From Psychrobacter lutiphocae DSM 21542 (GTDB taxonomy: Bacteria > Pseudomonadota > Gammaproteobacteria > Pseudomonadales > Moraxellaceae), in NCBI RefSeq assembly GCF_000382145.1, contig NZ_KB907646.1, forward strand, positions 1-47,231: 47,231 bases of DNA, given 5' to 3'. The notes below the pieces were generated by a model. The model was not told the DNA's origin. It was given only the letters and a program-made list of their open reading frames with translations, and made no database searches. Numbering within the stretch: the first letter of the stretch is position 1; the number at the start of each line of letters is the position of its first letter. The position numbers were made by a program, and so were the translations under genes. This document shows, piece after piece, positions 9,439 through 18,815 of this stretch.

Positions 9439-9455
9439 TTAGCCTATTAGGCTAA
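9439..9455. repeat. 17-bp perfect palindrome
   Basis: TTAGCCTA-T-TAGGCTAA is symmetric around a single base, in AT-rich sequence upstream of the yjbE-like gene. It may be an operator or a small hairpin; no regulator can be named. Confidence 0.3.
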
Positions 9456-9459
9456 GTTT

Positions 9460-9910
9460 TATGTTGATAATGTTGGTAAGCGTGACGAAAAGAGCTGAGA
9501 AAATCTTTTAACTGAGCAGGAGTTAAGTTGTGCTTGGTTGATAGGTAAAGAAAAAATAACTCTCAGAGGTGAGAGGCGTTAAAAGTAAATCCATCCCCAG
9601 CCTTGAGAAGCGTTAATAAAAGCTCTGGGAGAGCTTTTTAGCTTCGCAAGAGTCAAGCTTTGCTTGGCTAAAGGAAAAGAAGGGAGCAAAGCCTTGTGTG
9701 AGTTATGGTTTGGGTGGGTGGTGGTTCATTATGGGTTTGAGTGTGGCCATGGGTGCGGTTTAGCCCTGATTGAAGTGGATATACTTGGTGCAGCACTGAG
9801 TTGCGTGCGCTTGGCAAATGACGGTATCGTAGCGCAGGAACGGCAGTTGCCATTAGCGTACGCCTCAGTGCAAACCAAGATAGTAACGAAAAGCAGGAAT
9901 AGCTACTAAA
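9460..9910. other. Structured non-coding region between the yjb cluster and thrS
   Basis: The stretch is richer in G and in hairpins than its surroundings. Two imperfect direct repeats of about 60 bp (9495-9556 and 9625-9686, roughly 70% identical) are offset by 130 bp, which is not a multiple of three. Hairpins include CTCTCA-GAGG-TGAGAG near 9561-9576 and a CAAG.CTTTGCT / AGCAAAGCCTTG pair at about 9654-9697. A G-rich run occurs at about 9708-9723. A short open frame at 9664-9909 has no family likeness. It could be a degenerate repeat element or an unknown RNA. Confidence 0.4.
9618..9639 (+). terminator. Hairpin with T run
   Basis: A perfect 9-bp stem (AAAAGCTCT / AGAGCTTTT) with a GGG loop ends in five T. 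It looks like a short intrinsic terminator on the plus strand, although no recognised gene precedes it. Confidence 0.4.
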
Positions 9911-10121
9911 AAATGCTAATAATGGTGTAAAATTTTAGTAAATTTAAACGGTTTTTGGTAGTTATTGTGAGGTGATGACGGATTCACTATAAAAACTACT
10001 TTAAATTCCTTTATAATATAGACAATGACAATCTGATTAGCTGACTATATTGGTCGGTTTTTTCTGTTAAAATTTAATCTGACGGTTGTATTTCTTATTT
10101 ATCATCACAATTATTCTTATT

Positions 10122-10152
10122 ATCATCAGCTAACTTCAATGATGATTTTTTT
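10122..10152 (+). promoter_or_regulatory. Possible thrS leader hairpin
   Basis: ATCATCA (10122-10128) pairs with TGATGAT (10140-10146), followed by seven T, 33 bases before the thrS start. It is weak and AT-rich. It could be an attenuator in the leader, since thrS leaders are often regulated, but the sequence does not prove it. Confidence 0.25.
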
Positions 10153-10184
10153 ATTTGCGTTTTCGATTATTTGGATTTGAGATT

Positions 10185-12098
10185 ATGGTTGCAATTACTC
10201 TACCTGATGGCAGTGTCAAAGAATTTGACGGTGCGACAACAGTTATGCAAGTGGCCCAAAGTATTGGTCCTGGTCTTGCAAAAGCGACGATTGCTGGGCG
10301 TGTGGATGGCAAGCTAGTCGATGCTTGTGATCCAATTACCCAAGATGCTAGCGTCGAAATTGTGACCGCTAGAGAGCAAGATGGCTTAGACATTATCCGT
10401 CACTCTACCGCGCATTTGCTTGGTCATGCAGTTAAACAATTATACCCAAATGTAAAAATGGTCATCGGTCCTGTCATTGAAGATGGGTTTTATTATGACA
10501 TTTATAGCGAAAAGCCATTTACCCCTGATGATATGGCGGCGATTGAAAAGCGTATGGCTGAGTTGATTAAGCAAAACTACGATGTCATCAAAAAAATGAC
10601 CCCACGTGATGAAGCGATTAAAATCTTTGAAGAGCGTGGTGAGGACTATAAGCTAAAACTGATTGAAGATATGCCAGAGGAAAAAGAGCTGGGTCTATAT
10701 CATCATCAAGAATATGTCGACATGTGCCGTGGTCCACACGTGCCAAATACCCGCTTCTTAAAAGTATTCAAACTGATGAAGATGAGTGGTGCTTATTGGC
10801 GTGGTGATGCCAAAAATGAGCAGCTACAACGTATTTATGGTACAGCCTGGGCGGATAAAAAAGATCTAAAAGCTTATATCCAGCGTATTGAAGAAGCGGA
10901 GAAACGAGATCACCGTAAGATCGGTAAAGCGCTTGATTTGTTCCATTTGCAAGAGCAAGCCCCAGGCATGGTGTTCTGGCATCCAAATGGTTGGACCATT
11001 TATCAAGTACTTGAGCAATACATGCGTAAAGTACAACAAGATAATGGCTATAAAGAAATCAAAACACCACAAATTGTGGATAGAAGCTTGTGGGAAAAGT
11101 CAGGTCACTGGGATAACTATGCTGAAAACATGTTTACTACCAGTAGTGAAAACCGTGATTATGCCATTAAGCCGATGAACTGTCCTTGCCACGTGCAAGT
11201 GTTCAATCAAGGTTTGCGCTCATATCGTGACTTGCCTCTACGTCTAGCAGAGTTTGGCTCGTGCCACCGTAATGAGCCTTCTGGTGCCTTGCATGGCATC
11301 ATGCGTGTGCGTGGCTTTACTCAAGATGATGCGCATATTTTCTGTACCAATGCACAAATTGGAAAAGAAGCTTCAGACTTTATTAAGCTGACGCTTGATG
11401 TATATAAAGACTTTGGCTTTGATAACATCGAAATGAAGCTATCAACTCGCCCTGAAAAGCGTGTTGGTGCTGATGATCTGTGGGACGCTGCTGAGAAGTC
11501 GTTGGCTGATGCCTTAGATGCTGCTGGACTTGAATGGGAATTGCAAGAAGGCGAAGGTGCATTTTATGGCCCAAAAATTGAATTTAGCTTACGTGACTCG
11601 ATTGGTCGTGTCTGGCAGTGTGGTACACTACAATTAGACTTCAACTTACCTAATCGCTTGGAAGCCCACTATATTAATGAGCAAGGCGAGCGTGACGTAC
11701 CAGTTATGTTGCACCGTGCTATCTTAGGGTCATTTGAGCGCTTTATCGGTATGTTAATTGAGCACTATGCTGGTTGGTTACCCGTATGGCTGTCACCACA
11801 GCAAGTGGTGGTGATGAATATCACTGACAAACAGCGTGAAGCTTGTGAAAATGTAGTCAGTGAACTGCAAAATGCAGGGTTACGTGTCATTAGTGACTTG
11901 CGTAATGAAAAAATTGGATTTAAGATACGAGAAAGAACATTAGAACGTATCCCCTATATGCTAGTATTAGGGGATAAAGAAGTTGAGTCAGGACAAGTTA
12001 ACGTGCGTACACGTGAAGGGGAAAACCTTGGCGTGATGTCTGTGACCGACTTTATTGAATTAGTGCAGAAAGCAATCGCCCAAAAGGGACGAGTTTAG
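10185..12098 (+). CDS. thrS: Threonine-tRNA ligase
   Basis: Charges tRNA-Thr with threonine in the cytoplasm. At 637 residues it is close to E. coli ThrS (642). An N-terminal TGS domain ([19 protein letters not shown]) is followed by the editing domain with [12 protein letters not shown], the class II core with [12 protein letters not shown] (zinc-binding Cys) and [19 protein letters not shown] (motif 2), and the C-terminal anticodon-binding domain ending in [12 protein letters not shown] chose ATG 10185 because the family begins at this point; an earlier TTG frame adds an unlikely [10 protein letters not shown]. The ribosome-binding site is weak. It is in an operon with infC, 37 bp downstream. 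Confidence 0.98.
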   Translation: MVAITLPDGSVKEFDGATTVMQVAQSIGPGLAKATIAGRVDGKLVDACDPITQDASVEIVTAREQDGLDIIRHSTAHLLGHAVKQLYPNVKMVIGPVIEDGFYYDIYSEKPFTPDDMAAIEKRMAELIKQNYDVIKKMTPRDEAIKIFEERGEDYKLKLIEDMPEEKELGLYHHQEYVDMCRGPHVPNTRFLKVFKLMKMSGAYWRGDAKNEQLQRIYGTAWADKKDLKAYIQRIEEAEKRDHRKIGKALDLFHLQEQAPGMVFWHPNGWTIYQVLEQYMRKVQQDNGYKEIKTPQIVDRSLWEKSGHWDNYAENMFTTSSENRDYAIKPMNCPCHVQVFNQGLRSYRDLPLRLAEFGSCHRNEPSGALHGIMRVRGFTQDDAHIFCTNAQIGKEASDFIKLTLDVYKDFGFDNIEMKLSTRPEKRVGADDLWDAAEKSLADALDAAGLEWELQEGEGAFYGPKIEFSLRDSIGRVWQCGTLQLDFNLPNRLEAHYINEQGERDVPVMLHRAILGSFERFIGMLIEHYAGWLPVWLSPQQVVVMNITDKQREACENVVSELQNAGLRVISDLRNEKIGFKIRERTLERIPYMLVLGDKEVESGQVNVRTREGENLGVMSVTDFIELVQKAIAQKGRV

Positions 12099-12135
12099 TC
12101 TTTCAAAAACCCAAAACTGATGAGGAGTATTACCT

Positions 12136-12657
12136 ATTAAACAGTCAAACCGTTTGAACATCAACGAAGAGATTCAGCAAAAAGAAGTTCGCTTAGTTAA
12201 AGAAGACGGCGAACAAATGGGTATAGTCGATATTGACACTGCCCTTAAAGCGGCTCGTGATGACAATCTAGATTTGGTTGAATTGGTACCGAACGCCAAA
12301 CCGCCTGTCTGTAAAGTTATGGACTACAAGCGTTATCTGTATGACCAAAAACAAAAGGCAAAAGAAGCTAAGAAAAACCAAAAACAAACTCAGCTAAAAG
12401 AGATGAAGCTGCGTCCTAGCACTGATGAAGCAGATTACCAGGTTAAACTGCGTAAAATCATCAGCTTCCTAGAAGATCAGGACAAAGTGAAAGTAACCAT
12501 TCGCTTCCGTGGCCGTGAAATGGCTCACCAAGAGCTTGGCTTACAGCAGCTGAATCGTATCATTGAAGATACATCTGATATCTCAAATGTCGAACAACCA
12601 CCTAAGATGGAAGGTCGCCAGATGGGGATGCTACTTGGCCCAACACGCAAAAAGTAA
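12136..12657 (+). CDS. infC: Translation initiation factor IF-3 (AUU start)
   Basis: Binds the 30S subunit and checks start-codon choice. The protein has the IF-3 N domain ([28 protein letters not shown]), the lysine-rich linker ([13 protein letters not shown]) and the C domain ([40 protein letters not shown]). There is no ATG at the expected place. ATT at 12136 sits 8 nt after TGAGGAG and adds IKQSNR, as expected for the family N-terminus, giving 173 residues. The rare AUU start is the classic autoregulatory device of infC: IF-3 discriminates against its own start codon. A TTG at 12154 would cut off the conserved beginning. Confidence 0.95.
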   Translation: MKQSNRLNINEEIQQKEVRLVKEDGEQMGIVDIDTALKAARDDNLDLVELVPNAKPPVCKVMDYKRYLYDQKQKAKEAKKNQKQTQLKEMKLRPSTDEADYQVKLRKIISFLEDQDKVKVTIRFRGREMAHQELGLQQLNRIIEDTSDISNVEQPPKMEGRQMGMLLGPTRKK

Positions 12658-12737
12658 TCCGTTTTAGATGGCTTGTTGATCTGTCAATTTGACTTATCAG
12701 CCCTTAAACAGTATCCAATCTGCAGTTATAAAATAGC

Positions 12738-12772
12738 ACCACCAATTTGCAATTGCAGATTGGTGGTTTTTT
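12738..12772 (+). terminator. Terminator after infC
   Basis: ACCACCAAT pairs with ATTGGTGGT, followed by six T (12767-12772). It ends the thrS-infC transcript 80 bp after infC. Confidence 0.85.
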
Positions 12773-12820
12773 ACTATTAAATATATTTACGCTTTCACTC
12801 TTGGGTTTTAGTCACTAATT

Positions 12821-12852
12821 AAGGTACATTAAAAATAAGGTACATTAGAAAT
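12821..12852. repeat. 16-bp tandem duplication
   Basis: AAGGTACATTAAAAAT is followed directly by AAGGTACATTAGAAAT (one mismatch). One of many short tandem duplications in spacers of this window. Confidence 0.7.
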
Positions 12853-12931
12853 AAAATAGATTTAAAGCAAAGTACATGACAATCAAAGCACATAAACATA
12901 TAAATCATACCTAATTTAAAACTTATTAAAC

Positions 12932-12986
12932 TAGGGGCTGTATAGAATTCATCTACTAGGACTGAATGAATTCTATACAGCCCCTA
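12932..12986. repeat. 55-bp perfect inverted repeat, MITE-like
   Basis: Two perfectly complementary 21-nt arms (beginning TAGGGGCTGTATAG, ending CTATACAGCCCCTA) flank a 13-nt centre. Both outer ends carry TA. The layout suggests a miniature transposable element or two abutting insertion-sequence ends, with TA as target duplication. It lacks a T run, so it is not an ordinary terminator. Confidence 0.6.
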
Positions 12987-13049
12987 ACCATCAGTTATTT
13001 TTTATTACGGCTTATTTTGAATTTTTAAATAGAACAACAAGGAAACAGT

Positions 13050-14306
13050 ATGCAAGAACTTACCCCACCAGAAAACACCAACGCCCCCTCTATCACCTTA
13101 ACACCGCCAGAGCCAGTAAAAGAAGTGCCAGCCAGTGAAGCCGACCAAATGGTGAAGCTTGACCCCACCCAAATCCCCGAATTGGACGCCAAAGTCGATG
13201 CCTTTGTAGAGCATGTGCTAACCAACCCAGTACAAAGCGATGAGTTTAAACAGAATGTACAGTCCATCCATAACCTAGGTAACAAAGAAATTCGCGAATC
13301 AGCACAAGTATCCAATCGTATGCTTGATATGCCAGCTAAAAGCTTGGATAAAGGCTTATTTGATAATTCACCTATCGCAAAATCACTCACTGAACTACGC
13401 GGTATTGTCGAAGACTTAGATCCTAGCAAAAAACAACTAACCAGCCCACGCAAGTTATTTGGCTTAATCCCTCTAGGCAACAAAGTACAGGATTACTTCC
13501 GCCAATACGAATCAGCTCAGTCACATATCAACGCAGTAGTTACCAGCTTATATAACGGTAAAGATGAGCTACTTAAAGACAATGCGATGATTGAGCAAGA
13601 AAAAGTCAATATGTGGAATCTTATGCAGCAGATTCGTCAGTATATCTATGTTGGCAAAAAAATTGATGAGCAGTTAGAACAAAAGGTGTATCAGATTGAA
13701 GCCACAGACCCAGAGAAAGCCCGTATTATTAAAGAAGAAATGCTGTTTTATGTGCGTCAAAAGAACACCGACTTCTTAACCCAGCTTGCAGTTAACGTGC
13801 AAGGCTATCTGGCTTTAGATACCATTCGCAAAAACAACCTAGAGCTGATTAAAGGGGTAGATCGTGCGACCACTACTACTGTTTCTGCATTACGCACCGC
13901 AGTAGTTGTCGCTCAAGCCATGACCAATCAAAAACTGGTATTAGACCAAATTAGTGCATTAAATAAAACAACCAGCAGCTTAATTGAGTCAACCTCAGCG
14001 ATGATGAAGCGCCAATCTACCGAAATCCATGAGCAGGCCAGTAATAGCACTATTGAACTAGATAAGCTACAAACTGCATTTAATAATATCTATGAAACCA
14101 TGGATATGATCAGCGACTACAAAGTGAAAGCTTTAGATAATATGAAAACGACGGTCGATGCTTTAACTCATGAAGTGGATAAAGCTCAAAAATACTTAGA
14201 TAAAAGCAATCAAACCACAGTGCTAGAAGTAACCAAAGAGATTGATACTAAAAAAATAGCCAATCAGGCTGATAAGTCCGATAATGTTGTCGATATCGAT
14301 CTTTAA
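13050..14306 (+). CDS. telA: TelA/KlaA-family protein
   Basis: A 418-residue soluble protein of the TelA family (toxic anion resistance, PF05816). Recognisable features are the N-terminal TQIPELDAKVDAFVEHVL, the FGLIPLGNKVQDYFRQYESAQSHINAVV motif, and a long alpha-helical C-terminal half rich in QKLVLDQISALNKTTSSLIE-like coiled-coil segments. Members were linked to tellurite and other stress resistance on plasmids, but chromosomal members are common and their biochemical role is unsettled. AAGGAAAC precedes the ATG. It is flanked by terminators on both sides and stands alone. Confidence 0.85.
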   Translation: MQELTPPENTNAPSITLTPPEPVKEVPASEADQMVKLDPTQIPELDAKVDAFVEHVLTNPVQSDEFKQNVQSIHNLGNKEIRESAQVSNRMLDMPAKSLDKGLFDNSPIAKSLTELRGIVEDLDPSKKQLTSPRKLFGLIPLGNKVQDYFRQYESAQSHINAVVTSLYNGKDELLKDNAMIEQEKVNMWNLMQQIRQYIYVGKKIDEQLEQKVYQIEATDPEKARIIKEEMLFYVRQKNTDFLTQLAVNVQGYLALDTIRKNNLELIKGVDRATTTTVSALRTAVVVAQAMTNQKLVLDQISALNKTTSSLIESTSAMMKRQSTEIHEQASNSTIELDKLQTAFNNIYETMDMISDYKVKALDNMKTTVDALTHEVDKAQKYLDKSNQTTVLEVTKEIDTKKIANQADKSDNVVDIDL

Positions 14307-14341
14307 TAATTGTTAGATATTAACTTATTAAATGCTAATAC

Positions 14342-14379
14342 AAAAAAAGCCCCGCTAACTAAGTTAGCGAGGCTTTTTA
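14342..14379. terminator. Bidirectional terminator between telA and ahpC
   Basis: AAAAAAGCC.CGCTAAC and GTTAGCG.GGCTTTTT form a long stem with a TAA loop, with A run and T run on either side. It can end both telA (plus) and ahpC (minus) transcripts. Confidence 0.85.
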
Positions 14380-14430
14380 CGACATAAGGTATATTACCTT
14401 ACTTAATCTAATTTCTTTATAAAAGATTTA

Positions 14431-14997
14431 TTAGATTTTACCTACTAGGTCTAGGCTTGGTTTTAAAGTTTCTTGGCCTTGCTCCCAAGCTGCTGGACAA
14501 ACTTCACCGTCGTTGTCACGTACGTACTGAGCTGCTTTTACTTTACGGACCATATCTTTAGCGCTACGACCGATACCTAAGTCATGGATCTCAGCAACTT
14601 TAACAACACCATCTGGGTCAACTAAGAACGTACCACGTAGAGCAGCGTGCTCTTCTTCGATTAAAACGTTAAAGCCACGAGCAATATTACCAGTACCATC
14701 ACCTAACATTGGGAAGGTTACTTTACCGATAGCTTCTGAAGCATCGTGCCATGCTTTATGTACGAAATGAGAGTCAGTAGAAACTGAATACACCTCAACA
14801 CCAAGACCTTGAAGCTCTTCGTAATGATTTGCCATATCTTCTAATTCTGTTGGGCAAACAAATGTGAAGTCATGTGGGTAAAACATAAAGATAGCCCATT
14901 TGCCTTTAACATCATCTGAAGAAATGGTTTTGAACTCACCATTTACAAAAGCTTCAGTTGTAAACTCAGGGATTTGTTGATTGATAATTGATGACAT
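14431..14997 (-). CDS. ahpC: Alkyl hydroperoxide reductase subunit C (peroxiredoxin)
   Basis: A typical 2-Cys peroxiredoxin of 188 residues, nearly the length of E. coli AhpC (187). The peroxidatic Cys48 lies in [13 protein letters not shown], the resolving Cys167 in GEVCPAAW, and the C-terminus ends [11 protein letters not shown] as in AhpC proper. It reduces hydrogen peroxide and organic peroxides in the cytoplasm. No ahpF is adjacent, so its reductant is encoded elsewhere or is another disulfide reductase. It is divergent from oxyR over a 571-bp spacer, which suggests control by OxyR. Confidence 0.96.
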   Translation of the reverse strand: MSSIINQQIPEFTTEAFVNGEFKTISSDDVKGKWAIFMFYPHDFTFVCPTELEDMANHYEELQGLGVEVYSVSTDSHFVHKAWHDASEAIGKVTFPMLGDGTGNIARGFNVLIEEEHAALRGTFLVDPDGVVKVAEIHDLGIGRSAKDMVRKVKAAQYVRDNDGEVCPAAWEQGQETLKPSLDLVGKI

Positions 14998-15568
14998 AGC
15001 TTTCGCTCCTTGTTGTAGTTAATTGTAGTTAGTTCAAAGGTTGGTTTTAGTATTAAACTTTTTAGTATTAAACTAAAGTATAACTATCTGTTCTGTTCGC
15101 TAGCATTGCATCATGCTTGTATATAACAGGCTAACTTGAGCCGAATGTAACGCCATAACAGCTTAACTATTTATAGTTACAAACTAATATAGTAAAAAAT
15201 CTATCCATATAGTTAAAAACTTACTCAAGCCAAGCTAATCTAGCATAACTTAATTACTAAAATATGACTTTGGTTGTTGTGCTAGTCACTGGTAATTTTA
15301 TGTAGCTAGAACGTTAACCTATATCGGCTGTTATTAACCTTTATTGGCCATGTGCTGGCTGACTACATGAGCTAGTATAGCAAAAACTTATGATTGGTCT
15401 AATTTAAAGCATTTATAGTTACATTTTGTTTTATAAATCAATAAACTTATTGTTATATACTCAATATATCACTAATAGCAGATATGTATTATTATATATC
15501 AGACAATAGAAACACCTACGGATACTCCTCCTATAAAAATTCACGCATAAAAACCTAAGAGAGCCTTT
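14998..15568. promoter_or_regulatory. ahpC-oxyR divergent intergenic region
   Basis: A 571-bp AT-rich spacer with no gene that I can support. It should hold both promoters. A weak OxyR-like spacing, ATAG-N7-TTAT-N7-CTAA, is visible from 15377. A 15-bp tandem duplication (TTTTAGTATTAAACT) occurs at 15045-15074, close to the ahpC start. Confidence 0.4.
15045..15074. repeat. 15-bp perfect tandem duplication
   Basis: TTTTAGTATTAAACT occurs twice in direct tandem, 48 bp upstream of the ahpC start. Confidence 0.8.
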
Positions 15569-16471
15569 ATGATTACATTAAGACAGTTAGAATTTGCCAT
15601 TGCGGTTGCTAAACACCGTCACTTCAAACGAGCTGCTGAAGAATGTAATATTTCACAATCTGCGTTAAGCTTAGGTATTGCAGAGTTAGAAAAACAGCTA
15701 GATACTCAAATCTTTGAACGCAATAATAAACAAGTGCTCATCACTCCTATCGGAGAAGAGATCTTAGTGCGCGCACGTCGAATCTTCTCTGAAATCAATG
15801 ATCTGACAACTCGGGCGCAAAGTCATCAAACGCCCTTAGCTTATCCGATGAGCATTGGCATGATTCCGACCATTGCACCTTATTTATTACCCAAAGTATT
15901 GCCTGAGTTAAAAGCACAGTATCCTAATTTTCGTATAACAGTTGTCGAACGCCAAACTGAGCGCTTGTTAGAACAAGTACGTTATGGGCATATAGATACT
16001 GCTATTATAGCTCTGCCTTATGCAATTGAAGGGTTGCACAGCTTTGAGTTTTGGCAAGAGGACTTTTTTGCGATATTCCCTAATAATAATCCATTGGCAC
16101 AACTGCAAAAAATCAGCGCTGATGATTTGAGTAAAGCCAATCTAATGCTACTTGGTGAAGGGCACTGCTTAACCGACCATACTTTGTCAGTATGCTCTTT
16201 TGACCGTGAGGAGTTCAAATCCAACTTTTCCGATGCCAGCCTAAACACTTTGATACAAATGGCAGTGGCGGGAATGGGCACTACTTTGATTCCAGAAATG
16301 GCATTAACGCAAGTACATCGACAAAACAAAGAAGTCACTAGTGTCCCTTTGGCAGAAAAAGGACCACACCGCCGCATAGCCTTTGTTACTCGCCTAAACT
16401 ATGCCCGTGTCGATGATGTCAACTTACTAGGTAGGATATTTAAAGAGGCGCTAGAAAAGTCCTCTAAATGA
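15569..16471 (+). CDS. oxyR: Hydrogen peroxide-sensing LysR-type regulator OxyR
   Basis: A 300-residue LysR-type activator. The N-terminal winged helix-turn-helix covers about residues 1-60 (AAEECNISQSALSLGIAELE). The effector domain carries the two redox cysteines expected for OxyR: Cys200 in GEGHCLTDH and Cys209 in LSVCSF, nine residues apart as in E. coli (199 and 208). Peroxide forms a disulfide between them and switches the protein to activation. It faces ahpC, its likely target. AAGAGAGCC precedes the ATG. Confidence 0.93.
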   Translation: MITLRQLEFAIAVAKHRHFKRAAEECNISQSALSLGIAELEKQLDTQIFERNNKQVLITPIGEEILVRARRIFSEINDLTTRAQSHQTPLAYPMSIGMIPTIAPYLLPKVLPELKAQYPNFRITVVERQTERLLEQVRYGHIDTAIIALPYAIEGLHSFEFWQEDFFAIFPNNNPLAQLQKISADDLSKANLMLLGEGHCLTDHTLSVCSFDREEFKSNFSDASLNTLIQMAVAGMGTTLIPEMALTQVHRQNKEVTSVPLAEKGPHRRIAFVTRLNYARVDDVNLLGRIFKEALEKSSK

Positions 16472-16562
16472 CAATCTAAATACGCAAGCTGAACTTATGT
16501 AATAGGATATATCTATGAGCTTGTACTGAGTTCGTTTGTGGGCTAACAGATTTATACCGCCT

Positions 16563-17273
16563 CTAATCTACAACATCCAGCTTGCCAGCTAGTATACCAT
16601 GCCAGTGCTTATAGTCTGGCATAGCACGCTGAACCTCATGCCAAAATGCAGGGCTATGATTGGCCTGATGCAAATGGCATAGCTCGTGGACAATGACATA
16701 TTCCGTACACTCAAAGGGATAAGCTGGCAAATAGACAGATAGCCAAATGCGCTTAGCTCGTGTATTGCAGCTGCCCCAACGCGTGTGCATTTTTTTGATT
16801 CGCATCTCATTAGCATAAGCCCCAACAATTGGCTGCCATTTTGCAAACAACGATGGTATTACCGACTGTAACTCCTGACGATACCAGCTTAATCGCTCTG
16901 CTTCACCCATTACCAAACCTTGGGGCTTACCCCACAAAGTAACTGGCTGTAATGGATTGGGTTCAGCATTACTCTTATCCGGCACACCTGATGTATCACC
17001 TTGTTGCTGCTTTAGTTGCTGCCGCTTTAGCAACACAGCATGCTGGTTGATCGCCCAATCCAGTCGCTTAGAGAGCGCAAAAATAATATCTTCATCTTCG
17101 GCATAATAAGGCGCTGAAACTGATAATCTATTTGGCTTGAGGCGAAAGTTAATATTTTTTACTCGTTTGCGTGTGATTCTAAGCTCAATATCTGCCTCTG
17201 CCAGCAGCTGTATCAAGTTTTGATAAATTAACTGGGTTTGTGCTTGTCTATCACGCCGATGAAGTCGCATCAT
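16563..17273 (-). CDS. YgjP-type (DUF45) metal-dependent hydrolase
   Basis: A 236-residue protein with the zinc-binding motif VHELCHLHQANHSPAFW (HExxH plus a third His nine residues on), preceded by MHTRWGSCNTRAKRIWLS, which is the conserved RWGSC segment of the YgjP/DUF45 family. An N-terminal segment (RVKNINFRLKPNRLSVSAPYYAEDEDI) is the usual beta-rich start of this family. It is longer than E. coli YgjP (about 167) because of a Gln-rich insert around 105-125. The substrate is unknown. It lies 33 bp after the DUF1513 gene and might share its transcript. Confidence 0.85.
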   Translation of the reverse strand: MMRLHRRDRQAQTQLIYQNLIQLLAEADIELRITRKRVKNINFRLKPNRLSVSAPYYAEDEDIIFALSKRLDWAINQHAVLLKRQQLKQQQGDTSGVPDKSNAEPNPLQPVTLWGKPQGLVMGEAERLSWYRQELQSVIPSLFAKWQPIVGAYANEMRIKKMHTRWGSCNTRAKRIWLSVYLPAYPFECTEYVIVHELCHLHQANHSPAFWHEVQRAMPDYKHWHGILAGKLDVVD

Positions 17274-17306
17274 CTAACCTATCTACCTTTTGATTTACAA
17301 GTTGAC

Positions 17307-18815
17307 TCACGAAAGTACTGCTAACTTCTTAAGATGATTGTCAAACGCAAAGGCTTGAGCCACTTTATTGATAGTTATAGCTGGTGTAGTTATATTATTA
17401 TTGGGCGGTAATCCTCCCCTATCCTCAATACGAATTCTGGTTAAATTCCCCTGTCCATCACTCACCAAAAACTGTGGCTTACAAGTAGCTAGCCTGTCGG
17501 CAGACCATAGTGCAACACCAGCACAGTCTGGTAAATTGACACCATCTATCATCAGTCCAGTATCTAAATCAAACACTGCCGCACAGCCTCCAATCGGACT
17601 GGTTGCGCAAACTAAATTATGCTCAGAATCTACGGCGACACTGGCAATATAGTGATGAAACCTGTACCAACCCTTGGTGTCCAAGCTTGGTATCAGCAAC
17701 GGAGTGAGTTTTTCTTGCCCCAACTGATGCGTGAGTACCAAAGGTACAGATAGATGACGCTCACCTTGAAACTGAATGCCAATAATGACAGTACCGTTTT
17801 GATGCATTGCCAAATGGCGTACACTCATTTGATTGTGTGCTGGATACACTTGCTGTAAGAGCTTACCATCATGGCGATTAAGATAAACTAAAGATGGCTG
17901 CATGCTGTCGATATTTAACTCTGCCCGTGATGCTTTTTCGGTCTTAATGCCCCCATTGGCAATTACCAGTGTGTCACCATCTGGATGCATCACCAGCTCA
18001 TGCGGCCCAATACCTTGAGTGGCAAATTCGGTCAGCTTTTGATAGCCAGTAGCGACTTCATACACACCTATCACACCACTAAAGTCTTGTGTGTTATTCT
18101 CAGTCACATACAGATATTTGCCATCTAAGCTATAGCAGGCGTGACCATAAAAATGTCGATTGGAAGCAGCCTGAATATGATGCAACACCTGACCGTCTAC
18201 TGCCTGCAATATCCAAAATGAAGCGCTCGGACGACGCCCCATTACCGCCACATGCTGGATTTTCTTAGCGGTTGTCTTCTCCACCAACCCATGATTTGCT
18301 AAAGGCTGAGGTTGAATAACGATGTCATGCACCCGTTCTGGCATTGGGGTTTGCCACACGATATCACGTTGATCATTGATACCCACCACAGCAAAGTCAT
18401 TAGTTTGTAGCTCTGCGACGCCACTCACCCATCGAAGCTGAGAATCTAGGGTGGCTTGAGCCTTGCCTTGCTTATGAGTCTGGCTTTGCTTATCAGACTC
18501 ATTTGCTACCTTAGCGCTACTACTAACACTGATATTCTGTTGCAAGCTAGAATGCTCAGATGCTGAGTTGTCCTCACCCTGATTAATGGCTGCACTGCCA
18601 TCTTTGCGAACATAGCCCAACTTATCAAACACACCATCTATATAATCAACCAAACGGGCATTGGCATCATACTGCTTACGCCCTAAATGGTGTGCTAACA
18701 CTAACGCTGCCGTGCCTAAACTTGCCAGCCCCAGTGTACTCAGTCCCAGCCGCAAATCTTTTTGCATACTGTGCTTGTCACTTGCTGACTGTCTGTCTGT
18801 TGCTCGGTTCTGCAT
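17307..18815 (-). CDS. DUF1513 beta-propeller protein of the imelysin cluster
   Basis: A 502-residue envelope protein. An N-terminal membrane segment (about 24-45, LRLGLSTLGLASLGTAALVLAHHLG) is followed by a variable Ser-rich linker and a repeat-rich domain with YSLDGKYLYVTENNTQDFSGVIGVYE, GIGPHELVMHPDGDTLVIANGG and ATSPIGGCAAVFD, the pattern of DUF1513 beta-propellers. DUF1513 genes regularly accompany imelysins and di-haem DUF1111 proteins in iron-regulated clusters. The usual twin-arginine motif of the family is not evident here. Its ATG overlaps the stop of the preceding imelysin gene by one base (TAATG), so translation is probably coupled. The molecular role is unknown. Confidence 0.8.
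   Translation of the reverse strand: MQNRATDRQSASDKHSMQKDLRLGLSTLGLASLGTAALVLAHHLGRKQYDANARLVDYIDGVFDKLGYVRKDGSAAINQGEDNSASEHSSLQQNISVSSSAKVANESDKQSQTHKQGKAQATLDSQLRWVSGVAELQTNDFAVVGINDQRDIVWQTPMPERVHDIVIQPQPLANHGLVEKTTAKKIQHVAVMGRRPSASFWILQAVDGQVLHHIQAASNRHFYGHACYSLDGKYLYVTENNTQDFSGVIGVYEVATGYQKLTEFATQGIGPHELVMHPDGDTLVIANGGIKTEKASRAELNIDSMQPSLVYLNRHDGKLLQQVYPAHNQMSVRHLAMHQNGTVIIGIQFQGERHLSVPLVLTHQLGQEKLTPLLIPSLDTKGWYRFHHYIASVAVDSEHNLVCATSPIGGCAAVFDLDTGLMIDGVNLPDCAGVALWSADRLATCKPQFLVSDGQGNLTRIRIEDRGGLPPNNNITTPAITINKVAQAFAFDNHLKKLAVLS

Noticed and set aside
9664..9909. 81-codon plus-strand open frame in the thrS upstream region
   Set aside because: No family likeness, no ribosome-binding site of note, and it overlaps direct repeats whose offset is not a multiple of three.
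10155..10184. TTG start for thrS
   Set aside because: Adds ten residues with no family match before the canonical [10 protein letters not shown] start.
12154..12171. TTG start for infC
   Set aside because: It would remove conserved N-terminal residues, and the AUU at 12136 has the proper Shine-Dalgarno spacing.
13025..13483. 152-codon minus-strand open frame opposite telA
   Set aside because: Antisense shadow of a well-supported gene; low-complexity Ser-rich translation.
15377..15402. OxyR binding site as a firm call
   Set aside because: Only one ATAG element is exact and the remaining quarters deviate; kept as a note in the intergenic entry.
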